From: Poa pratensis
Lineage: Eukaryota; Streptophyta; Magnoliopsida; Poales; Poaceae
NCBI GenBank assembly: GCA_947311845.1
Contig: CAMZMU010000040.1
Location: forward strand, 54,815,360 to 54,879,359
Direction: 5' to 3'
Length of the DNA stretch: 64,000 nt
Positions within the stretch are counted from its first letter, which is position 1. The number at the start of each line of letters is the position of its first letter. The notes under the pieces are model-generated. The model made no database searches. It was given only the letters and a program-made list of their open reading frames with translations, and was not told the DNA's origin. This document shows positions 55,660-64,000 of this stretch, piece by piece. Position numbers and translations under genes: made by a program.

Positions 55660-55840
55660 TCGCTTTTTTAAAATAAAAAATTTAAAATAAGTCTAAAAAA
55701 AGCATGCATGTTCTCAGTGATATATCTACAAACAGGCAAATCTCAATCCAAAATACAATATGTTTTTAGCTATACAAAAAATGACATATTGTATTATTGT
55801 TCACTATATTCAGATCTGTACATTTGTTATTGAGAAAAAT
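55660..55840. mobile_element. Fragment of the 49611-49966 MITE family
   Basis: It shares GCATGCATGTTCTCA(G/A)TGAT, a Ca. CAATATGTTTTTAGCTA-like segment and similar A/T-rich surroundings with 49611-49966 and 24720-25066. No intact termini. It lies upstream of the CCoAOMT promoter. 55841-56419 holds nothing I recognise. Confidence 0.4.
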
Positions 55841-56419
55841 TCATCAAAAGTCATTGAACTTGAAGGGTGGTCTCACTTTGGTCACCGTCTTTCAGAATAC
55901 CCAAAATACGGTAACTGAAGTTGTTTAAATGGATCAGTACAGTCACTGGTATAATTTGGTATACATATTTTGCTTAGCTGGCATACGGTTGACCAGTTTG
56001 ACTGCCACGTGGCACTGATTAAATAGTCTACATGGCAAAGTGTTTTATCAATAACGCTGGCCCACCTGTCAGCTGGAGGAAGAAACAAACAAGATGCTAA
56101 AATTTGCTACGGTTGTTAGCTATGCATGTGAATGTGAGGACGTCCGATTCCAATACATGTACGTTCAAAAAAAAAGAAACGTGAAAAATAGAACGAACGT
56201 ATCGTCACGAGTACCAGTCGTCACGATCGGAAAGACTGCATGGGCCTTGGCCCGTCAGGACACGCAGCTCTCACTACTGCGGGCGATTCCAGGGTAGGAA
56301 TCGCCCGAGCGATATGGAGTGTTTTCCGTCAGCTGCACCCAGCGCCACTACATGAGATTCGCCCACAACTTAGGATAACACGCTAATAAACAACGCATAA
56401 CGGAAGGCCCAAGTAGGTA

Positions 56420-56542
56420 CTCCCTCCGTTCCAAATTAATTGACATGCATTTGTCTAGTAACGAATGTATCTAGACACTATACAAGTATATATACATCCG
56501 TATTTAGACAAAATCAAGTCAATTAATTTGGAACGGAGGGAG
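56420..56542. mobile_element. Stowaway MITE (123 bp)
   Basis: Near-perfect inverted termini CTCCCTCCGTTCCAAATTAA and TTAATTTGGAACGGAGGGAG are flanked by TA (56418-56419 and 56543-56544). The arms pair over most of their length. It sits about 270 bp upstream of the GDSL lipase ATG, so it lies in the promoter region. Confidence 0.93.
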
Positions 56543-56810
56543 TACATACTTATATATATACAGTGGGCAGGTCAGAGTACTAACTCTGTTGGGTCAAACA
56601 AGTGATTATGGACAGTTTTACTCAGTTTTTAATTTATTAGATGATTACCCACATGTTTTCTTTTAGAACCACGGAATACGCACATATATTAACAGGTTTT
56701 GCTTTGAAGGTCAGCTGAACCCACGGGCCATAGCTGGATCCGCCACTGCATATACATATGGCCTCGAGCGAGGAGCCATTTCTTCGATACCATACGGCCA
56801 TCGATCCGCA

Positions 56811-57584
56811 ATGGCGGAAGCCACCTCGTTGACTAAGCTGCCTCTGCGGCTAGTGGTGGCCGCTGCGCTCCTTGCGCACTTGGCGACCACGACGTCAGCG
56901 TCGGCGGCGCCAAAGAACCGGAGCCGAAGCTGCTACGGTCGCCTGTTCAGCTTCGGCGACTCACTGAGCGACACCGGCAACTTCATCCACTACTCCAAGG
57001 CGCCGGGGCCCGTGTCACGCCCCCCCTACGGCGAGACCTTCTTCGGCCGCCCCACCGGCCGCTGGTCCGACGGCCGGCTCGTCGTCGACTTCATCGGTAC
57101 GCGCGCGTGTTTGCTTGCTTAATCACTTACTTCATGTGCTGCATTGTGCATTGTTACTAGTACATAAATGAACATGCATGTGGACGTATGTTTGCGCGCA
57201 GCGGAGAAGCTGGGGATGTTCCCGTACTGGCCGGCGTACCTGCAGGTGAAGTCGCCGGCGACCAAGGACGACTTCCGGTACGGCGCCAACTTCGCGGTGG
57301 CGAGCGGCACCGCGCTGAGCCAGCAGTTCTTCCGGGAGAAACAACTCAACGTCAGCGAAATCACCCCCTACTCCCTCGGCGTCCAGATCGGCTGGTTCAA
57401 GAAGGTGCTCGCCACCATCGCCTCCACGGAGGACGAGCGGAAGGAGGTGATGGCGAGCTCGCTGTTCCTGGTGGGAGAGATCGGCGCAAATGACTACAAC
57501 CACCCCTTGTTCCAGAACAAGAAGCTCGGCTGGGTCGAGCCCCTCGTGCCCTTGGTCGTCAGATCCATTGGCCTGTCCATTGAG
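56811..57584 (+). CDS. GDSL esterase/lipase, first two exons only
   Basis: This is a secreted plant SGNH-hydrolase acting on ester or lipid substrates. Exon 1 (56811-57096) begins [20 protein letters not shown], with a hydrophobic signal peptide of about 33 residues. It carries block [13 protein letters not shown] (catalytic Ser at about residue 51). Exon 2 (57202-57584) has block [15 protein letters not shown] and block [13 protein letters not shown] (oxyanion Asn). The GT/AG borders keep the frame (223 codons). The C-terminal exons with the usual VPGNFPIGC segment and catalytic Asp-His are not found up to the gypsy LTR at about 60.35 kb. They either lie beyond the window behind that insertion or are lost, so the gene is partial as seen. 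Confidence 0.88.
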
Positions 57585-60350
57585 GTACGTTACATACGCC
57601 TCTCTAAAACAATGACATTTTTCCTTCGTGTAAAATAAGTCAACAGCTAATATTTACTTTGCTAAAAAAAGGGAGCACATCCCCCACGACTTCGTACGTG
57701 CATGTGCGGCCTGTACAATTGGAATTTAAAAAAACATAGCTAATATTTAGTACGTTTTAATTTCGAATTAGTCGTGATGGCACGTTGTGCATCATGCCTT
57801 TTGCAATTAACCCCTCAGAAATTAGGAAATCAACTTACAGCCTAATTTTTAATGCCTTTTGTGTAGCTCATGCTTTGTATTTTAAATTGATATTTTACAC
57901 ATTTGTGGGATACTCCATTGCCTACATCCAGATTTTTTCAGAATTTTTGAAATTCATAAATATAATTTTTGGATATTTTACAATGGGGGGACACTGGAGT
58001 TCGGGAGTCAAATACATTTCATGGTACCATATCATATATATCGGGCAGACCGCTAAATTAGTTTTGCACTATCGTAAGAGCTCTTCATTTTCGTAAAAAA
58101 AGGATGACATGAAGTTTTTAGAAATTTGATGGAGAGAACATGATGATTTTTGAACTTGGAGCAAACGAGTCAGCCGTTTAATCGACAGTGGATGCCAACT
58201 CATAGGTTGTGACATTGCCATGTGGCAACTCCTGGATGCTCCGCTCGTTCAAACGTTCGCTCGCTAGCGACGTCATATTTTGCGAGATTTTCTAACTCGC
58301 TTTCCATTGTAACCCCTGCATGTTGTAATACTTTCACTGATTTCTCTACAAATACTAGCACCAGAATGCACTTTTTTTTTACTATGAAGGTTGAGTTGGT
58401 GAATGTTGGTGTCACACTTTGAAAAAATGGTGAAACATCATGGAATTAAACGAAATCTACATATCATGCACCACTAATGCCTCGCAGACGAAATCGGCGT
58501 GCATGGGACACAGACACAGGACCCGGTAGGGCGAGGTATGACAGCCTAAAAGGATTGAAGTGGACAACTTGAGGGTGGGTAATAGGCTACAAAGATTAAC
58601 ACAAATATATATTCTTCAGAATATGCAACTAAGTGACCAACCTATATCGCAAAAATGATATAATCTAACATACAAGATAAACAAGATAATAATGTTAGAA
58701 ACAAATAAGTAAAGAGTTGAGAGAGATAACCAAATAATGGATGCAAGGATTTATCCTGAAGTGCACTTCCTAAGAGAAGTAGTTTCCGCTCGAGAGGTGT
58801 GTAGGCACAATGCTCTAATAGATAAAATGGCTCACCTTATGCTCCTTGAGTCTCCACCGAAGCAAAGTGCCTCGATCCACTATACGGTGTCCTTGACTGC
58901 ATGGTCGACGATGGGACCCTTGCGGAGTCAAAGGCGTGAGCATCATCGGCGGATCCGTCTTTCATACATCCTTAAGCCTCGACATCGACAGTGCATGATG
59001 GTTTGCCGAAGCATGGGATAGTCGACAATGGCCCAGACAACCCTTTGCATTTCCACAAAATTCATTCAGATCCGCACCATCTTGTCGCATGTGTCGATGG
59101 GAAACTTGTAGGGACTATGTCTCGGCCTCCTTATCCTTATTATTTCCATGTAACTACCCCGGATCCGGTCCTCGCGGAGAGAATTGAAGGAGTGTTCCGC
59201 TAGGCAATGCACCGTTGCTTCCTCATGTCTCGCGGAAGCAATGGGAACCTCTACCAACCTATACTACTTGAATTCCTTCAGAAGCTTTTATCTAGCGAGT
59301 TGGTGTTGTCGAATCATTCCCCATCTCATTGTTTAGCTCCCAGTACGATGGTGAGCCAGAGGAGGTGTGTGCGCCGAGACCGGCAGTATAGGGACGGTGA
59401 TCCCGCGGCCCGTGCTCGGCCATAGTGCGTTTGGGAGTGTACCTCCTCCGTCACCGCGAGCTTCATGACAGTACCCGAGCTCCATGCGCCGAGGAGATGA
59501 CGCGAGTTCGATGAAGGTACCCCGGGCTCGGTGGGCCCGTTGTGCTCGATTCACCCGCATATATTGCTAGCGACGAGGCATGATGTGGATGTGAGGCGGG
59601 CAGCGGCCAAGGGGCGATCCAGTCATGTATAGCCGAGCAGGGGGAGGCGGGAGGAGGAAAAATGATGGGACACTGTGTGATTTTTCACAATGTGAATTTG
59701 CAAAGAGGCGGAAAGCCGAGGAGACAACTTGGCGAAAAATACAGTGCGCGCGTTTCCCCCTGTTTGCGCTGAGGGATATAATTTTACAGTGTAGTTTCCA
59801 GCCAAGCTCAGCAAAGATAACGCACATGTTTTGTTTCTTATAATCTTGTGCGATTTTACTGAACAACGCCCACATTTAACTTTTTAGAACCGTGTGCGAT
59901 ATTTCATTCATTATTGAAAAGTGTATGCAATATGTCTGGTATCACACACGATTGCATGATCTACACACAGTTTGTTTATTCTACCGTAAGCGGTTATTCT
60001 TAGCATCACCTACAGTTTATTCGTTCCGTGTTCAATTGAGGGCTTAAATTGCACTATCTTTTCTTGATTTCCTTTTAATCTCTAAAGTTGACTATTATTT
60101 TTGCCCATGTCAAATTGAAAACTCGTTTTCATAATCAACAAGTATACAAATAAAGAGGATCCCGGAAACATCATTATTATTTTTACTTAGTGAAGATCAG
60201 AAAGAAAAACGACAAAAGGTTATTGGTGCTTCTCGGATAGCAAGAAATCAATTTAAAAAACATAGTGTTCTGTTGTGACATGCATGGTACTGTTCGTGGT
60301 GTAAGTTGGCTGTAGCCAAATTAAATGATGGTGCTTAGAATTAGCTGATA
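57585..60350. other. Stretch after GDSL exon 2: intron or intergenic, no recognised gene
   Basis: It starts with a clear GTACGT donor. The next 2.7 kb contains A/T-rich DNA and a moderately GC-rich part (58740-59640) with only short frames and no GDSL exon. Phrases such as TGTGTGCGATA and CACACACGATTG near 59890-59950 hint at decayed subterminal repeats of a DNA transposon, but ends were not found. Confidence 0.45.
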
Positions 60351-60353
60351 TAT

Positions 60354-61041
60354 ATGTTAAAAAGACAGCCTTGGTTGAAGTTCAAACAAGATGTCACAGC
60401 AACAGATATTGAAGCAGTAAGAATATATGGAGTACTTGCTGGACAGAAACTACCGAGGACAAGTCTGAAGTGAATTCAGAAACAAGCTGGGCTGAGACGC
60501 AGAAGCATAGGACAAGTCCTAATATGGCTCGGTTTGAAGCCAGGCTGAAAAGGTACAGGAGGTTATTCAGTTACGTACGACAGGTGCACTAGGATTTCCA
60601 TGTATCTTATTATCCATCGGTACGTACTAGTGCCAGGATTGAGTTAGCTAGGCCGGTGATTACGGATTAGAATTATTTAAATCGGCTTGCATGCCAAGAA
60701 AAGGACTTCGTGTCCGACCCCTGTACGCCAAAGACCAGGCTACTTCTATATATAAGAGGTATACGGCCGATTGAAAGACCCCCAATCAATCGACATTCAT
60801 CAAATAAACATCTACTTTTTCATGTATCTTTTATCGTATCTTTTTTCCTATCGTTTCTTCTATGCCGATCCCTAGCAGCCCTAGGGGTTGGGTGATCTTT
60901 GCCGTTTTGCGCTGAAAAGCGGTCGTTTCTCCTCTTCGAAATTGAGGAATTCTTTGTTGCTTTGCTCGTAAAGCAATCGGTTCGTCGTCACGAAAGTACG
61001 ACGGGTATCGTGGTGCTGCGCTGCAATTTTGCGTGGCAACA
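60354..61041 (+). repeat. 5' LTR of a gypsy element (left boundary approximate)
   Basis: It ends GTGGCAACA at 61041, just before a PBS identical to that of the 15.6-22.3 kb element. The layout resembles the LTR at 15579-16722 (CGGCCGATTGAA, ATCTACTTTTT and TATCTTTT phrases in the same order), though overall similarity is low. TGTTAAAAAGAC at 60354 is a plausible start but unproven because the 3' LTR is outside the window. Confidence 0.6.
60747..60755 (+). promoter_or_regulatory. TATA box of the gypsy LTR
   Basis: CTATATATAAG lies about 290 bp before the LTR end, in the same relative position as TATATA in the other gypsy LTR. Confidence 0.6.
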
Positions 61042-61086
61042 CAATTGGCGACTCCGCTGGGGACGAAGAATAAAGACTTACATACG

Positions 61087-62490
61087 ATGAACACCGCCAT
61101 CAAGAACGGCAGCGACGTCGACCCCGACATCACCATCGCCGTTACCCTCGAAGATCTGTCGGAAGAGGATCGGCGCGAGCTTGAACAGGAGATTGAGAAA
61201 GAGCAAGCCAAGAGGATGAAACAGATTTTGGCTGGATATCAGAAGACAAGAAACGGCGTCATCAAGAAGATTGCTACGTCGAGTTCTTCCGATCCACTCG
61301 GCGCTAAGGTAAAAAAACCAACCGAAGAAGTTGCTCACCTCATCGATGTGTCTGTAGCTAGTAAACATGATTCCGACATAACAGACATGTCACGCACGCT
61401 TAGAGCTGTAGCAAGTAAATTTGAAGAATTTGAAGAGCAACTTGAAGCTAGTATACCTCGTAATGTTAGCTCGTCCGTGATGCAAATTAGGGATGAAAAT
61501 TCTGGTAGAAAGTCGATGCTTCCGGCCGAAAGCAGTAGATCAATTAATTTTCATAATCAAACTACTGGCGCTTCGGCTAATCTAACACATCAGCCTGATG
61601 TTGCTTTAAACAGCCATCAAATTGGCCGGAACCAGGCTGGTTCGGCTGACAATTTTATTTCCATAGTGCTCCAAAGCAATGATGGACATCCTGACAAAAA
61701 GCTGATGCCTTTGGGAAATAGCAGATCCATTAGTTGTGCTAGTAATATTCATACACATGGTGCATCGGTTAGCGCTACACAGCAGCGTCACGCCACATTA
61801 AGTAATAACCAAGATGGCCGGAACCATGTTAGCAGTTCGGCCAAAAGTTTTGTCTCTAATGTTGCACAACAGCCTTACGTTCCTTTACATGATTATCAAA
61901 GTGGCCGAAATTATATGAGCAGTTCGGCTAATCTTGAAAGTAGTCTAGCTCCTCATGTTCGTTCATTATTGCTCCAAAACAACGATGCATATTATGAAAA
62001 AAGCCTGATGGTTCCGGATAGTAGCAAATTAAATAATTTTCCTACCTATACATGTATATCCGATGCATCGGCTCATGTTGCCCAAGCTCAGGTCCTTTTA
62101 GACAACAATCAAAGTGGTTGGAATTATTTGAGCAGTCCGGCTAATAATTATATGCCTAGCGTAGCTGCTCCTATTGTCTCAACTTCGGTGCCGCAAAATA
62201 ATCACATCAATAGTCAAAGTGTAGACTTTAATTTTAATTTACAGCAAGCTAGTGATCAGTCGGTAGCATACAATACAACATCATTGCCGCCTGTTGGTAC
62301 CGGAGTTCCGTACGGGCCGGTACACGATACATATTTTAGTGGATCTCCGTTGCAAACGTCGCATACTCAAATTTCTTTGCCGGAGATTCAACCACGTGCT
62401 TGTGTCCCTCTACTCGACAAACGAATTCTCCTCAGCCCAATGGTAGTTTTAAGGATCAGCTTGATAGTGTACTTAGAGAATTTGGTTTAG
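61087..62490 (+). CDS. Gypsy gag, N-terminal part with imperfect repeats
   Basis: ATG 61087 (MNTAIKNGSDVDPDITIAVT) is chosen over 61033, which overlaps the primer-binding site. The start is acidic and helical (LEDLSEEDRRELEQEIEKEQ). Residues of about 150-400 form about four imperfect repeats of roughly 70-80 residues with a core like NxQxGRNxxSSxA (for example at 61612, 61807, 61894, 62107). The conserved reading continues in another frame from about 62403, so the true protein shifts frame between about 62390 and 62430 and the last approximately 25 codons here are spurious. Single-base indel is the likeliest reason. Confidence 0.7.
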   Translation: MNTAIKNGSDVDPDITIAVTLEDLSEEDRRELEQEIEKEQAKRMKQILAGYQKTRNGVIKKIATSSSSDPLGAKVKKPTEEVAHLIDVSVASKHDSDITDMSRTLRAVASKFEEFEEQLEASIPRNVSSSVMQIRDENSGRKSMLPAESSRSINFHNQTTGASANLTHQPDVALNSHQIGRNQAGSADNFISIVLQSNDGHPDKKLMPLGNSRSISCASNIHTHGASVSATQQRHATLSNNQDGRNHVSSSAKSFVSNVAQQPYVPLHDYQSGRNYMSSSANLESSLAPHVRSLLLQNNDAYYEKSLMVPDSSKLNNFPTYTCISDASAHVAQAQVLLDNNQSGWNYLSSPANNYMPSVAAPIVSTSVPQNNHINSQSVDFNFNLQQASDQSVAYNTTSLPPVGTGVPYGPVHDTYFSGSPLQTSHTQISLPEIQPRACVPLLDKRILLSPMVVLRISLIVYLENLV

Positions 62491-64000
62491 AACCTAAGGG
62501 TAGAGCACGTGTGAATCAAAAACCATACCCTGATTACTTTGACTCGATGCCATATCCTCGTGGTTTTAATATTCCAGATTTTGAGAAGTTCACAGGGGAA
62601 GGTAGTATATCAACTTTTGAGCACGTAGGCCATTTTTTATCACAATGTAGTGAAGCCGGCACATCGGATGTCTATAGAGTTAAATTATTTCCGTTGTCTT
62701 TATCCGGTACTGCATTTAATTGGTTTACATCGCTTGCTCCCAATTCTATTTCAACATGGGCACAATTAGAGAAAATATTTCATGAGTATTTTTATCGAGG
62801 TGAAACTGAACTTCGGATTTCAGATTTGACTATGGTTACACAAAAATATAATGAGCATGTCGATGATTATATTAGAAGGTTTAGAGATGTCAAAAGCCAA
62901 TGTTTTAACTTGACCTTAGCCGAAAAGGATTTAGCTGTCCTTGCTTTTTCGGGTCTGCTCACTCATATTAAGGATAAATTGGAAGGGCAAGAATTTTTAG
63001 ATGTTGATCAAGTTTTGCAAAACGCTTTGGCGCAAGAAAACCGGGCTAAGGAAATTAAACAATATAGCCGGTTTAGTGATAACAAAAATAAAGATGAGAA
63101 CCATGCCGTTAGTTCTTTAGATAATGGTAGTGATTCGGCTAGTAAGGATGACATTGACATGTGTGTAGCCGAATGGGTTCAAACACCAAATTCAAATCCT
63201 TTTACATGTTCTATTTTGAAGCCCACAGCCGCTAGAAAAGAGGAAATGAAGTATACATTTGATGTCAGCAAGTGTGATATGATTTTTGATATATTGCTGC
63301 AAAGAAAATTAATTAGAGTGAGAGAGAGTCATGTTATTCCACCTCCAGGAGAATTGGGTAAAGGAGCTTATTGTAAGTTGCACAATTCATTTTCTCACTC
63401 TACTAATGATTGTGATGTGTTTCGACGACAGGTGCAATCGGCCCTTAATGACGGACGATTGACATTTACAAAGAGTACTAACACGAAACTTGATAGTGAT
63501 TCTTCTCCTGTCAATGTGATTGAGTTTCAGAACAAGAAAGTTCTTATTCGGTCGGATCAGACCGAATCTACAAAAGGAAAAAATGTTCTTATTGATGATA
63601 ATGCTGCACCGAGGATGATCAAACCAAAAAATTCAGAAGTAGGGGTGTGGAAAGTCAATGGAGGTAAGAAACAAACTCCAAGACCAAAGCCGACAGTTAG
63701 CTTGTTGTTGGCCAAATACACTACGCGTAAGGCCGGCAATGTTTTTAATCGGTTTGGAGGCATTAAGCGTCCTAAGTTTTCTTCTAGACTTGGTGATCAT
63801 GAGCACTGGAGAATAAATTCTTATGATGAACAGCCGTATTATCCACTGGAGTCGGCTTACTTGGGCTGTACATCTCCTATGTATCCACAATTTAGTCCGT
63901 GGGGTTTTAATCTTCGGGCGCAATACCCTGCAAGGCCATCATATTATTTTCGATCGCAGTGGCCACCATCAAGGATTATGTACCGAAAGCCATGGCATGG
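62403..64000 (+). CDS. Gypsy gag core and C-terminal part, open to window end
   Basis: The frame is open from at least 62403 to 64000; its first ATG is 62547 (MPYPRGFNIPDFEKFTGEG). It holds the Retrotrans_gag core: TFEHVGHFLSQCSEAGTSDV, YRVKLFPLSLSGTAFNWFTS, WAQLEKIFHEYFYRGETELR, YNEHVDDYIRRFRDVKSQCF. Near 63373-63420 the motif CKLHNSFSHSTNDC has a C-x2-H-x4-H-x4-C spacing that replaces the usual CCHC knuckle. The C-terminal third is basic and Pro/Tyr-rich. There is no stop before the window edge. Confidence 0.85.

Larger units (their letters stand above)
60354..64000 (+). mobile_element. Ty3/gypsy element, 5' part, runs off the window
   Basis: LTR, PBS-like TGGCGACTCCGCTGGGGA (about 61046-61064), then a long gag region that is still open at 64000. 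It shares the PBS and leader organisation with the pol-less element at 15579-22285. Unlike that element it encodes a recognisable gag core, so it could be the autonomous type; pol would lie beyond the window. Confidence 0.8.

Noticed and set aside
59640..60010. Possible CACTA element suggested by TGTGTGCGAT-like repeats
   Set aside because: No CACTA termini or TSD found, and too few motif copies.

Overview
The window looks like a repeat-rich chromosome segment from a grass, most likely a Triticeae or related Pooideae species. Most of it is nested transposable elements. Three dispersed low-copy host genes remain: an F-box/LRR gene, a caffeoyl-CoA O-methyltransferase and a GDSL esterase/lipase. 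The grass assignment is inferred from Stowaway and Tourist MITEs, a Sirevirus-type copia element, CACTA and Helitron elements, and GC-rich exons with grass-like proteins. All annotation is from reading the sequence; no database search was run.

Layout. (1) 1-5402 is a minus-strand Athila-like Ty3/gypsy element with gag, protease and a 1.7-kb LTR; no reverse transcriptase is seen. It sits inside a plus-strand Sirevirus-type copia element (5403-15405, broken gag-pol, extra downstream ORF, 3' LTR), which also holds a small CACTA element (9835-11053). (2) 15579-22285 is a structurally complete but pol-less gypsy element with matching GTTGG target duplications. A solo LTR of the first gypsy family (22409-23681, TSD GCATC) lies just downstream in opposite orientation. 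(3) 23.7-30.8 kb is mixed: a diverged duplicated segment, a TIR-bounded element holding possible captured exons and a poly(A) retroposon, and an hAT element with a perfect 8-bp TSD. (4) 31218-42283 is a five-exon F-box/LRR gene whose last intron has grown to about 9.7 kb through an hAT MITE, a short LTR element, two Helitrons and nested Stowaways. (5) 44.3-53.4 kb is a MITE, Helitron, SINE and retroposon cluster. (6) 53.9-57.6 kb is a gene island: CCoAOMT on minus and the first two exons of a GDSL lipase on plus. (7) 60.35-64 kb is the 5' part of another gypsy element whose gag runs off the window.

The host genes show no shared pathway. Two of them carry single frame lesions (a 7-bp tandem duplication in the F-box gene, a 1-nt deletion in CCoAOMT), so they are either pseudogenes or affected by assembly errors. 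I found no convincing undescribed cellular system. The most notable observations are an hAT insertion exactly on a splice donor, a Helitron whose empty site is preserved in a paralogous segment, and a pol-less gypsy element whose two ORFs are one frame split by a single UAG.
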